A DNA stretch of 64,000 nt from Saccharicrinis sp963666825. Lineage in GTDB: Bacteria > Bacteroidota > Bacteroidia > Bacteroidales > Marinilabiliaceae. The notes beneath the pieces were generated by a model. It searched no databases. It was not told where the DNA came from and was given only the letters and a program-made list of their open reading frames with translations. This document shows, piece after piece, positions 1-8,639 of the stretch (its first letter is position 1; each line of letters starts with the position of its first letter). The stretch spans positions 372,001 through 436,000 of the forward strand of contig OY763044.2 in the NCBI GenBank assembly GCA_963666825.2, in the 5' to 3' direction. The position numbers and the translations under genes were made by a program.

Positions 1-1
1 A

Positions 2-1402
2 ATCAGCTCTCCTTCAATTGGTAATGAAACCTGGTATACAGATGTATTCTGGTACAGAAATTATGTGGCTATTTCAAGAGCTAATTTTGCATTGAGCCTG
101 CTTAATAAAATCAGTGAAGACGAGATGTCTAACAAGAAAGTCAGAACTGCAGAAATGCGTTTTTTACGTGGGCATATGCATTTTATTCAGAAGATCATAT
201 TTAAAATGGTTCCTTTTGTGGAAGAAACCATGTCAGCTGAAGATATCTCTAACCTTTCAAACGTGGCTTATACAAATGATGAGTTATGGCAAAAAATAGC
301 TGATGACTTTGAATATGCATACAACAATTTACCTGAAGAACAGGATGAAATCGGACGTGCCAACAAATATGCTGCAGCTGCATACCTTGCTAAGGTATAT
401 CTATATAAGGCATACCGCCAGGATGATATGCATAACGTGGTTTCCATTGATCAGGATGATTTACAAAAGGTATTGGATTTGACATCTTACGTAATGACTT
501 CTCCTTATAAACTGGAAAATGATTTTGCGTATAACTTTTTACCCGGTGATTACGAAAATGGTGCTGAATCATTATTTGCAGTTCAGTATTCGCAAGATGA
601 CGGAACAACTTATGGAAGATTGAATATGGGTAATGCCCTTACCACACCTACACCGGGTGGTGATTTTAATAAGCCTAGTCAGAATTTGGTTAATGCCTTT
701 AAAACATCAAACGGTTTACCAATGTTTGACACTTTCAATGATGCAAATTACAGTGAGGGTACAGATAAAGTGGATCCAAGACTTTTCCATACAGTAGCCA
801 TTGCCGGAAAACCATATAAATATACGGATATCAATTACGAAGAAAACCAATCTCGTAATCCTAACATGTATGGTTATTATTCATCATTAAAAGAGAATGT
901 TGATCCTGCAAGTGACTACTATGTTAAAACAGGCTCCTGGTATGCCAACTCAAAAAATACTATTGTACTTCGATATGCAGATGTGTTATTAATGAGAGCC
1001 GAAGCATTGATTGAAATGGGTAATTATACCGATGCTTTACCTTTAATAAACCAGGTTAGAACAAGAGCAAAAGTTAGTACTTCATTAATCAGTTTTGCTA
1101 CTAACCTCGACATTCAAACATATCAGGACGGAGTGAACTGTGTATGGACTCAGGATTATGCCCGACAAGCTTTAAGATGGGAGCGTCGTCTTGAAATGGC
1201 AATGGAAGGCGGCAGATTCTTTGATCTGGTTCGTTGGGGCATCGCTGATGAAGTGATGAATGCTTATTATCTGGGAGAAGCTACTGACCATACTTATTAT
1301 CAGGGAGCTGAATTTGAAAAAAATAAGAATGAGTATGTTCCTGTACCTATTCAGCAAATAAACTACAGTAAAGGAAGTTATAAGCAAAATTATGGATTTT
1401 AA
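2..1402 (+). CDS. SusD/RagB-family outer-membrane glycan-binding lipoprotein (5' end outside window)
   Basis: The frame is open from base 2 to the left edge, so the true start and lipoprotein signal lie upstream; the GTG at 65 is internal. The 466 visible residues carry the SusD C-terminal pattern: EGGRFFDLVRWG, then EYVPVPIQQI close to the end, and an early helical stretch RFLRGHMHFIQK. SusD proteins sit on the outer membrane as the lid of a SusC TonB-dependent transporter and capture oligosaccharide; the SusC partner should lie just upstream. A surface glycan-binding lipoprotein follows after 14 bp and two GH32-type genes lie downstream, so the likely ligand is a fructan (inference). Family is certain; substrate is from context. 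Confidence 0.93.
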   Translation: MSSPSIGNETWYTDVFWYRNYVAISRANFALSLLNKISEDEMSNKKVRTAEMRFLRGHMHFIQKIIFKMVPFVEETMSAEDISNLSNVAYTNDELWQKIADDFEYAYNNLPEEQDEIGRANKYAAAAYLAKVYLYKAYRQDDMHNVVSIDQDDLQKVLDLTSYVMTSPYKLENDFAYNFLPGDYENGAESLFAVQYSQDDGTTYGRLNMGNALTTPTPGGDFNKPSQNLVNAFKTSNGLPMFDTFNDANYSEGTDKVDPRLFHTVAIAGKPYKYTDINYEENQSRNPNMYGYYSSLKENVDPASDYYVKTGSWYANSKNTIVLRYADVLLMRAEALIEMGNYTDALPLINQVRTRAKVSTSLISFATNLDIQTYQDGVNCVWTQDYARQALRWERRLEMAMEGGRFFDLVRWGIADEVMNAYYLGEATDHTYYQGAEFEKNKNEYVPVPIQQINYSKGSYKQNYGF

Positions 1403-1416
1403 TTACGAAGATTATT

Positions 1417-2526
1417 ATGAAAACCAATATTTATAAATTTATCATCATCCTGTTATCAGTAGCTTTATTTTCTTGTGAAGAGGATGCTAAAGATAGCCTT
1501 GATTTTTCAGGAGATACAAGTATCCATTCCTTTGTTGTCAATGGAGTGGAAGGTACCATTAATGAAGAGAATTCAACTATTTCTGTGATTCTTCCTTCAG
1601 GTTCAGATCTAACGGGTTTATCACCGGAAATAACTATTGCCAATGGTGCAGAAGTAACACCTGTTAGTGGTGTGAGTGTTGATTTTGCCGATGCAAACGG
1701 AAATTTATTGGATGTAACATATACGGTAACCAATTCAGATTTATATCAAAAATATACTGTAACTGTAGATGTGGCCAGGGCTAAGATAACTGGTTTTAAA
1801 ATCGGTTCAGTAGAAGGTACAGTCGATGAGCAAAATAAAACTATTGTAATCTATTTGCCTGTAGGTACTGATGTTACTTCATTAATTCCAATTGTAGAAT
1901 ATACAGATGGTGCTACTATAACTCCGGAAACAGGTACCTCTGTTGATTTTACCAATCCGGTAACTTATTCATTGGATTATCTGGGCTCAATATTTAATTA
2001 TGAGGTTACGGTAATTCTGGGAGATGAACCTACGCCAATTCTTGTACTTTACAATGGTGAGGATGTATCTCCAACATGGGAATCTATTGCAAGTTCAGTT
2101 AATAACGGAACAGTAAATCCGGTAACAGATGGTATTAACACAACATCTACATGTGTATCACTTCTTCGTACTAATACCGGAACTGATGATGGAGGAAGAG
2201 CATGGTCGAGTGGAGCGCTATGGAATGCCAATCAGGTAAATATTGATCCTGCCATTTACGGAACGATTACAGTAATGGTATTGAAAAACGTAGCAGGTGA
2301 TGTTCAGCTTGAAGTACAGGAAGCAGGAGAACAGAACAAAGATTGGTTACATGCTGACTATTCTGCAGATCATTTGGGAGAATGGCAAGAGCTAACCTTT
2401 GTAATTCCTGTGAGTCGTACAGCGCCGATTAATAATATTCTTGTTATGCCTCACTGTACCGATGATACAAGCTTTGAAACACAAACTATGTATTGGGATG
2501 AATTGAAAGCACATCCTAAAGAGTAA
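1417..2526 (+). CDS. Surface glycan-binding lipoprotein with two DUF5018-like domains
   Basis: 369 residues. The signal peptide ends in a lipobox (ALFSC, Cys20), predicting an outer-membrane lipoprotein. Two related beta-sandwich units follow (about 35-120 and 121-205), each with a G(V)EGT(I/V) strand and a DFA/DFT-type strand, resembling DUF5018/cadherin-like domains. The last ~165 residues look like a jelly-roll carbohydrate-binding module (aromatic-rich, ending MYWDELKAH). Position directly after SusD is the SusE/SusF or SGBP slot, which in the B. thetaiotaomicron levan locus encodes a fructan-binding protein. The exact ligand is not visible in the sequence. Probably co-transcribed with the SusD gene 14 bp upstream. 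Confidence 0.8.
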   Translation: MKTNIYKFIIILLSVALFSCEEDAKDSLDFSGDTSIHSFVVNGVEGTINEENSTISVILPSGSDLTGLSPEITIANGAEVTPVSGVSVDFADANGNLLDVTYTVTNSDLYQKYTVTVDVARAKITGFKIGSVEGTVDEQNKTIVIYLPVGTDVTSLIPIVEYTDGATITPETGTSVDFTNPVTYSLDYLGSIFNYEVTVILGDEPTPILVLYNGEDVSPTWESIASSVNNGTVNPVTDGINTTSTCVSLLRTNTGTDDGGRAWSSGALWNANQVNIDPAIYGTITVMVLKNVAGDVQLEVQEAGEQNKDWLHADYSADHLGEWQELTFVIPVSRTAPINNILVMPHCTDDTSFETQTMYWDELKAHPKE

Positions 2527-2538
2527 TAATTGAAATAT

Positions 2539-2561
2539 GCGGACGGGATATTCCCGTTCGC
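2539..2561 (+). promoter_or_regulatory. Intercistronic hairpin between glycan-binding lipoprotein and GH32-like gene
   Basis: A 10-bp stem (GCGGACGGGA / TCCCGTTCGC, one G-T pair) closes a 3-nt TAT loop in the 51-bp gap between the stop at 2526 and the ATG at 2578. An A-run, not a T-run, follows, so it is unlikely to be a classic terminator. It may stabilise or process the operon mRNA. Confidence 0.5.
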
Positions 2562-2577
2562 TAAAAAAAATGAAGTT

Positions 2578-4158
2578 ATGAAGATTCTACCACTATTATT
2601 ATTACAGTTTATTCTGGTCTTAAACACAAGTTGTTCAAAGGATGAGAAAGATGATTCAGGGGAGGTTCCGATAGTTGTAGACACAACAACTACATGTAAG
2701 TCAGTTGTTGAGAGTGGCGGTTATGCTACATTTTATAAGCCTCAAAATGGTTATGTAGGAGATCCGATGCCTTATTTTAATTCGGATGATAACCAATATT
2801 ACTTGTTTTATTTGCAGGATTGGAGAAATGGTTCAACTACAGAGCATCCTATTTATTGCACTACTACAAGTGACTATGGTACCTTTACCGGATTTAATCA
2901 GGCAATACAAACAGAAACAGCCGATTCGCAGGAAGCATATCTGGGAACCGGAAGTTTTATAAAAAATGCAGCAGGTAAGCTTTACGGTTTTTATACCGGA
3001 CATAATGGAAGTTTATATCCAGCAGAAAAGATAATGCTGGCCACTTCAACTGATATGAAGACATTCACCAAGGTTCCTTCATTTACCTTTGAAGCTCCGG
3101 ATGGATATGATAAAAATAATTTCCGTGATCCATGTGTGTATTACGATCCAACCAGATCGGCGTATGTAATGTTGGTCACTTCCATAAAGGATGGAAAGGG
3201 AGTATTGATTCGATATTCATCCTCGGATCTTGAAAATTGGGATTTAATATCTCCATTGACTGATTTCAATTCAGATGCTGAGATTCTGGAATGCCCGGAT
3301 ATCTTTAAAATGGGTGATAAATGGTATTTGGTGTTTTCGCGAATTAACAGGGATGAACATCGAAAAACATTTTACAGAGTATCTGATAGTCCTGACGGTC
3401 CTTGGGTGCGTTGTGAAGATGCAAGTGGTCACCATGAAACTATTGACGGGTTGTATTTCTATGCCGGGAAAACAGCTTCCAATGGCACTGATCGTTATAT
3501 TTCAGGTTGGTGTTCAACAGGGCAGACTGTAAATGGTAATAACGAACTGGATTGGGCAGGTAGTTTAATTACCCATAAACTGGTTCAACAACCAAGCGGA
3601 AAGTTATATCCTATGATACCTGAGGCGGTGGATAATAAATTTAATACGCCTACTAATTATTCAATGTTAAAGTCGCAGGGAGATGTAACTGGTGATGAGG
3701 GTTCGTATGTTCTCAATTATCAGAATGAAAGATCGTCCGCATTATTTAATAGAAATACAGTTCCTGTAAAGATTGAATTAACCGTTGATGCATCACAATC
3801 TTCAGGTTTTGGATTTTCTTTTGGCGCGTGCGATGATTTGTCTGAAGTATATTCTGTGGCATTTGATCTTACATCCACTAACAGATGGTCAATGCCCTGT
3901 CTGTTTATGAATAAAGAGACAAATTACTCAACAGGTTCCTATACAACCGAATTAAATTTTACTCCCCTTATTGTTCCGGATGATAAGGTTTTCGATATAA
4001 AGATTGTCATTGAAAAGTCTATTTGTGTGGTTTATGTTAATGATAACGTTGCCTTTACCAACCGTATTTACAAAATGGATAAGAATCCATGGACCATTTT
4101 TGTAGATAATGGAACAATAGACGTTTCAAATCTCTCTGTATACGAAATAGGGGATTAG
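2578..4158 (+). CDS. Divergent GH32-like lipoprotein (probable fructan hydrolase)
   Basis: The ATG at 2578 is preferred over a TTG at 2530 because it gives a clean lipoprotein signal with lipobox LNTSC (Cys19). From that start the protein has 526 residues: a five-bladed-propeller-type catalytic part and a C-terminal beta-sandwich. The GH32 triad is recognisable in altered context: nucleophile in GDPMPYF (Asp62) instead of NDPNG, transition-state stabiliser in FRDP (Asp184), acid/base in ECPD (Glu238). It resembles the GH32-related proteins with a DUF4975-type C-terminus found in Bacteroidota loci. It probably attacks a fructan linkage at the cell surface or in the periplasm; specificity cannot be read. 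It follows the glycan-binding lipoprotein in the same operon. Confidence 0.8.
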   Translation: MKILPLLLLQFILVLNTSCSKDEKDDSGEVPIVVDTTTTCKSVVESGGYATFYKPQNGYVGDPMPYFNSDDNQYYLFYLQDWRNGSTTEHPIYCTTTSDYGTFTGFNQAIQTETADSQEAYLGTGSFIKNAAGKLYGFYTGHNGSLYPAEKIMLATSTDMKTFTKVPSFTFEAPDGYDKNNFRDPCVYYDPTRSAYVMLVTSIKDGKGVLIRYSSSDLENWDLISPLTDFNSDAEILECPDIFKMGDKWYLVFSRINRDEHRKTFYRVSDSPDGPWVRCEDASGHHETIDGLYFYAGKTASNGTDRYISGWCSTGQTVNGNNELDWAGSLITHKLVQQPSGKLYPMIPEAVDNKFNTPTNYSMLKSQGDVTGDEGSYVLNYQNERSSALFNRNTVPVKIELTVDASQSSGFGFSFGACDDLSEVYSVAFDLTSTNRWSMPCLFMNKETNYSTGSYTTELNFTPLIVPDDKVFDIKIVIEKSICVVYVNDNVAFTNRIYKMDKNPWTIFVDNGTIDVSNLSVYEIGD

Positions 4159-4595
4159 AGCACACCTTTTTAATAAGGATGAAGTTGCAAGTTGAGCAAC
4201 CGACCTCAGCAACGTAGCTTGGGACCCACAAGTTGAAGTTGATGAAAAGACAGAATTGGAGCGAAGCGGAAATCATGAACTCCGTAATAAATCAGTTTTT
4301 GTGAACTAAAGCTGTTTGACCGCAGGGAGTTCTTTCTGTCTCATCAACAAGACGTAGAGGGTAAGCGAGTGCTGCAGTCGGCGGACTTTTTGCCCACTTT
4401 TTTGACTGCAGAAAAAAGTGGGAGCCTTGCGGCTTGAGCAATTAAAAGATGTTGCTTAGAATAAGAAATGTTATTATGAATTGAATAATGATTATAAAAA
4501 CGGTTTCCTCTGAATTGGAGATTTGTTTTAAGTTAAGAAATACAAATTAGCTAGCTAACATCAATATCTATGTTTAATTTTTAAAAAGTAAAAAA
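4159..4595. repeat. Non-coding interval with a dispersed hairpin-bearing repeat (copy 1)
   Basis: No gene is supported here. From about 4180 to 4447 lies a diverged copy of an interspersed repeat that also occurs near 7.9, 18.9, 19.5, 20.2 and 62.4 kb. Shared words include GCAGTCGGCGGACTTTTT and CCTTGCGGCTTGAGC. Inside is a perfect 11-bp stem-loop at 4393-4422 (CCCACTTTTTT / AAAAAAGTGGG, loop GACTGCAG) and an outer pair of arms (GTTGATGAAAAGACAGA near 4240 against TCTGTCTCATCAAC near 4337). AT-rich leader sequence fills the rest up to the next gene. Confidence 0.75.
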
Positions 4596-5291
4596 ATGAA
4601 AAATCTAATATTTACCCTTGCATTCATTGTTTTAAGTCTTGTTGTCAATGCACAACCCTATAATGTTACCATTTCAATTGATATGACATCCTATGCAGGT
4701 TCTGATTACGATGCCGTAGTAATGGGAGGTGGCATAAACGGATGGAATGGTGCTCTTACTTTAACAAATGAGCCCGGAACAAATATCTGGTCTACAACAG
4801 TTCAAAAGGAAGGCTGGATTGATTACCGTTTTGAAGTTACTGGAGGAGTAGTTGGCTGGAACTGCGAATTTCGTGATGAATCTACTGGAACTGAAGTGAC
4901 AGGAATAGGATCATGTTTTACAAATCCATGGGACGGTACCCAAACAAACGTGCATTGGTACGAAGTTACAAGTGATGTAGTATTACCAACCATTAGCTGG
5001 GAATCCTGCGAATGTATTAGTTGTACACCAACAAGTGCTAAATCTATGGAGATAGATAATGCTGAGATCTTTGTTAATCCATCAAATGTATTAATAGTAA
5101 AAGGATTGGAGTCTGGAGATGTGACAGTGAGCATTTATGATATCCAGGGTAACCTGAAATTCATTAAAACTATTGAGAGTGTAGGAAGTGAATTCACAAT
5201 GGATGACTCTCAATCCTTATGTAGTGGATTATATATTGTTAAAGTTGAAACTGAAAATAGTGATATCGTTAAGAAAATAATGATACACTAG
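4596..5291 (+). CDS. Small secreted beta-sandwich protein with T9SS type A sorting domain
   Basis: 231 residues. A signal peptide (MKNLIFTLAFIVLSLVVNAQ, cleavage after NAQ) is followed by an immunoglobulin/E-set-like domain of about 110 residues, with aromatic-rich strands (WIDYRFEVTGG, VGWNCEF) reminiscent of starch-binding or CBM48/CBM20-like folds. There is then a Cys-containing linker (WESCECISC) and a C-terminal ~75-residue T9SS type A domain (IFVNPSNVLIVKG ... IYDIQGNL ... SGLYIVKVE ... KKIMIH). Export by the type IX system to the surface or medium is therefore likely. No catalytic motif is visible; carbohydrate binding is inferred from its place between two GH32-type genes. Confidence 0.75.
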   Translation: MKNLIFTLAFIVLSLVVNAQPYNVTISIDMTSYAGSDYDAVVMGGGINGWNGALTLTNEPGTNIWSTTVQKEGWIDYRFEVTGGVVGWNCEFRDESTGTEVTGIGSCFTNPWDGTQTNVHWYEVTSDVVLPTISWESCECISCTPTSAKSMEIDNAEIFVNPSNVLIVKGLESGDVTVSIYDIQGNLKFIKTIESVGSEFTMDDSQSLCSGLYIVKVETENSDIVKKIMIH

Positions 5292-5601
5292 AATTTACTG
5301 AGGCGAAATATATGATCTCAAAGTTTTCTGTTATGGAAGTTTTAGTTTTTTGATACAAGTCCCTTTAAATCTATTTAATAACCTGAATTCATATCACAGT
5401 TTTGAATTCAGGTTATATAGATAGTGTTGTTTTAAATAGTTCGTTAAACTTTAATAATGCATTGATTGGTTGATAAAAGATAAAATTATTTTGATAGCCT
5501 CATGAGTTGTATTAAGCCTCATGTAAATAAGTCTATAATCTATTATCTAATGTCTATAATCTAATGTGTTGAGTTTAAGTAAAAGATAAAATTGCGATAG
5601 A
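5292..5601. other. Intergenic interval with a perfect inverted repeat
   Basis: AT-rich gap before the GH32 gene. It holds a perfect 11-bp inverted repeat at 5380-5414 (AACCTGAATTC / GAATTCAGGTT, loop 13 nt) that could end the upstream transcript, although no strong T-run follows. Further on there is a short tandem echo (TCTATAATCTA repeated near 5532-5562). No gene seen. Confidence 0.5.
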
Positions 5602-7167
5602 ATGATAAAGAGAAATAAAATAGCATATGTAATAGCTGTCTTCTTAATTGGTTTTTTACAAATGAGTTGTAAGAATACTGAAACTTCCATTGAGACTATG
5701 GGGACGGAAAAGTTTCGACCTCAATTTCATTTTACGCCTGAGGCTAATTGGATGAATGATCCCAATGGAATGGTTTATTATGAGGGAGAATATCATTTGT
5801 TTTATCAGCATTATCCTGATAGTACGGTTTGGGGTCCGATGCATTGGGGTCATGCGGTAAGTAATGATTTAGTTCATTGGGACCATCTTCCAATAGCTCT
5901 ATATCCGGATTCATTGGGATATATTTTCTCAGGAAGTGCTGTAATCGACTGGAACAATACAACAGGTTTCGGATCAAAGGAAAATCCGCCAATGGTAGCT
6001 ATTTATACCTATCATAATTTGGATGGAGAAAGAGCCGAAAAAAATACTTTTCAATACCAGGCACTTGCTTATAGTTTAGATAAAGGAAGAACCTGGAAGA
6101 AGTATAAAGACAATCCTGTCTTACCAAATCCCGGCATCAGAGATTTTAGAGATCCAAAAGTATTTTGGCATGAAGAATCAAATCAGTGGGTGATGATTTT
6201 AGCTGCTCAGGACAGAGTGAAATTGTATTCCTCTAATGATTTAAAGTCATGGACTTTCGAAAGTGATTTTGGCGATGTAATAGGCGCTCATGGTGGTGTC
6301 TGGGAATGTCCTGATTTATTTCCTATACAGGTTGAGGGAACCGCAGATAAGAAATGGGTAATGTTTGTGAGTATAAATCCTGGTGGACCTAATGGTGGTT
6401 CAGCAACACAATATTTTGTAGGTGATTTTGATGGTACGACTTTTACTCCTGAAAAGAATGAAAGTGATTGGCTGGATTATGGAATGGATAATTATGCAGG
6501 TGTTACATGGTCGGATATTCCTAAGGAAGATGGTCGCAGATTGTTTATAGGTTGGATGAGTAACTGGATTTATGCACAAACCGTTCCTACAGAAAAATGG
6601 AGAAGTGCCATGACTTTACCACGTGAAATAAAACTTATAAAGGAAGATGGACAATATCAACTGACCACCTTTCCTGTTAAAGAGTTTGAAGACTCGAAAA
6701 TATTAAAAATGCAGATTAATAAGATGTTGTTTTCAGGTATGTCGGACATCAATAATATTGATCTGGATTTAAGTTCATGTGAATTGAATTTTGTTTTTAA
6801 ACCGCTTGACGGTTCATTAAACGGCCATACAACAGCTTTTGGTTTGCTATTAAAAAATAACGCAGAAGAGGAGTTAAAGATTGGCTATAATATGTTATCG
6901 AAACAAGTATTTATAGATAGAACAAAGATTAATACTCAATTTACCGATTCAAATTATTTAGGTGAAGATGTAGCTCCTTATACGATTGGTGATGAAATCA
7001 AAATGAAAATCATTATTGATGCTTCATCGGTAGAAGTATTTGTGGACGAAGGTAAACTTGCGATGACTAATATACTATTCCCTGATTCTGCTTTTAATAA
7101 GTTGTCGCTTTTTTCAAGTCTGGGGTCAGTAGAACTGGAATCTGCAACGTTTTTTAATGTGGAGTAG
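5602..7167 (+). CDS. GH32 fructan hydrolase lipoprotein (levanase/inulinase/invertase type)
   Basis: 521 residues with lipoprotein signal (lipobox LQMSC, Cys23). The complete GH32 signature is present: WMNDPNG with nucleophile Asp53, FRDP with Asp184, and WECPDLF with acid/base Glu235. Also present are GHAVSNDLVHW and, further on, GWMSNW, typical of exo-acting fructosidases. A C-terminal beta-sandwich (from about 370) ends with VEVFVDEGKLAMTN, a conserved GH32 C-domain motif. It releases fructose from levan or inulin-type fructans or sucrose; linkage preference cannot be fixed from sequence. The free fructose would be the signal for the regulator at 8640-11402. Not tightly linked to the previous gene, so it may have its own promoter. 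Confidence 0.95.
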   Translation: MIKRNKIAYVIAVFLIGFLQMSCKNTETSIETMGTEKFRPQFHFTPEANWMNDPNGMVYYEGEYHLFYQHYPDSTVWGPMHWGHAVSNDLVHWDHLPIALYPDSLGYIFSGSAVIDWNNTTGFGSKENPPMVAIYTYHNLDGERAEKNTFQYQALAYSLDKGRTWKKYKDNPVLPNPGIRDFRDPKVFWHEESNQWVMILAAQDRVKLYSSNDLKSWTFESDFGDVIGAHGGVWECPDLFPIQVEGTADKKWVMFVSINPGGPNGGSATQYFVGDFDGTTFTPEKNESDWLDYGMDNYAGVTWSDIPKEDGRRLFIGWMSNWIYAQTVPTEKWRSAMTLPREIKLIKEDGQYQLTTFPVKEFEDSKILKMQINKMLFSGMSDINNIDLDLSSCELNFVFKPLDGSLNGHTTAFGLLLKNNAEEELKIGYNMLSKQVFIDRTKINTQFTDSNYLGEDVAPYTIGDEIKMKIIIDASSVEVFVDEGKLAMTNILFPDSAFNKLSLFSSLGSVELESATFFNVE

Positions 7168-7363
7168 ATGGGCGTAGAGCAATTTGGAAGGAACAAGGGA
7201 AAAGGAAAAGGGAACAGGGAAAGAGAGCGTAGAGCAAAGGGCGTAGGGTGATGAGATGTTTTAATAGGAGAAAGGAGAAGGAAAAAAGCATAGAGCGCAG
7301 GGCGTAGAGTAAAGGGCATTGTTTTAATGAAAAACTGAATTTAGAGAAGATAAAATTAAAAAA

Positions 7364-7457
7364 GACAGGATTTACATGATTTACTGGACTGTTTGTTTCA
7401 TTATGAAACAAGGTTTATAGCATATAAATCTAACTTGTTAATCTTGTAAATCCTGTC
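7364..7457. repeat. 94-bp palindrome-ended interspersed repeat, copy 1
   Basis: Begins GACAGGATTTACATGATT and ends with the near-inverse TTGTAAATCCTGTC. The centre carries GTTTCAT-TATGAAAC, another inverted pair. Copies of the same length stand at 8337-8430 and 19806-19900, with a truncated one starting at 19316. Looks like a small mobile or structured repeat. Confidence 0.8.
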
Positions 7458-7550
7458 AAAAATTAAAAGCGTTATACATAGTATCTTATCTCAATTTAAA
7501 CCCATCTCCTCTTGAGATGGGGAGCTGTGGCTTTATTTCTCCGCCTTTCA

Positions 7551-7669
7551 AAGGAGGAGTACCTCGACGCAGGAGAGGGGAGGTGGTTTTAAAATACTTA
7601 AATTCCTATTTTAATTTTTGTATAGGTCTAAAACCACCTCCCGGTTCGTGCCTCACCGTACTCCTCCTT
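7551..7669. repeat. Large inverted repeat (40-nt arms), MITE-like
   Basis: The arm 7551-7590 (AAGGAGGAGTAC ... GGAGGTGGTTTT) is an imperfect inverse of 7630-7669 (AAAACCACCTCC ... GTACTCCTCCTT); a 39-nt AT-rich loop separates them. A solo right arm recurs at about 19198-19257, so the element is dispersed and can lose an arm. Confidence 0.7.
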
Positions 7670-7743
7670 AAAAAAAGGAGGAGAAATGTTTCCGTTGGTT
7701 GATAGATGTTTTCAAAGTGAAATAGATATAATAAACTATACCA

Positions 7744-7759
7744 CGCGTGGGGACACGCG
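7744..7759. other. Small stem-loop CGCGTG-GGGA-CACGCG in a dispersed repeat
   Basis: A 6-bp stem with a GGGA loop, in the context TATACCA ... GCGGCAGCT. The copy at 20671-20686 reads CACGTG-AGGA-CACGTG in the same context, so one base pair changed on both sides. Confidence 0.6.
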
Positions 7760-8336
7760 CGGCAGCTATAGCAGCGTTGAAAATACATGTTGCATAACTC
7801 AAAAAAGATTTATCTCAATTAAAACAAATCTCCTATTGCAACTAGGAACCCCGACATCAGCTGGTGAGCCAAAAAACAAGATGCAGCAGTCGATAAAAGC
7901 GGTGCTGTTTGAAGCCTTGAGGCACGAAAGGCAAGTTCAGCGCTTTCGACGTAGGCAACGTAGCTTTTTTGAGCGAAGCAGGTGCAGCCGGCGGACTTCT
8001 TTGTTTCCTTTCTTCGACTGTAGGAAGAATTGGAGCAGAGCGGAAATCACGAACACCAAAAGATAAATTAAGTGAGCTAAAGGAAAAGCCCTTGCGGCTT
8101 GAGCAAGAGTGGAATGAATTTGAAAAATGGTTTGGGCGAAGCTTAAATGAAGTATGTTTTAATACCGGATTACAAATCCTACCATATAGTAATTAAGAGA
8201 TAGTAGTGTTTAGATAAAATGTTCTGATTTAATGAAAATATATAAATTGCCCGGATCACAGATCACGCGCTTACGGTTTCCGTTGGTGGAGAACCATTTT
8301 TAATAGAAAGACTAAGATACTAGACTATATAAAAAG

Positions 8337-8430
8337 GACAGGATTTACATGATTTACAGGATTGTTTGTTTCATTCTGAAACAAGATTTATAGAATATAA
8401 ATCCATCTTGTTAATCTTGTAAATCCTGTC
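8337..8430. repeat. 94-bp palindrome-ended interspersed repeat, copy 2
   Basis: Same length and ends (GACAGGATTTACATGATT ... TTGTAAATCCTGTC) as the copy at 7364-7457, with a few internal differences. It is preceded by a TAGACTATAT word also found before the copies near 19.3 and 19.8 kb. Confidence 0.8.
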
Positions 8431-8639
8431 AAAAATTATAAGCGTTATACATTGTATCTTATCTCAATTAAAACACATCTCCTATTGCAACTAGGAACCC
8501 CGGCATCAGCTGGTGAGCCAAAATAAATGGAAAAGGAAGATAAACCTAAAAACCTAATGAACTCTTTATATCCGATGCAGTAAGCGCTTTTGTTACGGCA
8601 TTTACTTATATTTATAACAAAATCTATAAATAGCTTTCT

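Larger units (their letters stand above)
7168..8639. repeat. 1.5-kb repeat cluster between GH32 gene and regulator
   Basis: No real gene is supported; short open frames here lie in repeats. In order: a purine-rich AAGGAACAAGGGAAAAGG-type tract (about 7180-7320); a 94-bp terminal-palindrome element (7364-7457); a small hairpin CCCATCTC/GAGATGGG at 7501-7520; a large inverted repeat with 40-nt arms (7551-7590 / 7630-7669); a 6-bp covarying hairpin (7744-7759); dispersed repeat copy 2 (about 7845-8110, with CCTTGCGGCTTGAGC); a GATCACAGATCACGCGCT word near 8255; and a second 94-bp element (8337-8430). The same set recurs at 18.5-20.7 kb. Confidence 0.8.

Noticed and set aside
5380..5414. Inverted repeat as a confirmed terminator
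   Set aside because: Stem is perfect but no T-run follows; kept only as a note.
7517..8196. Open frames of 60-126 codons in the repeat cluster
   Set aside because: They run through palindromes and dispersed repeats whose other copies carry stops or frame changes, so not conserved as proteins.
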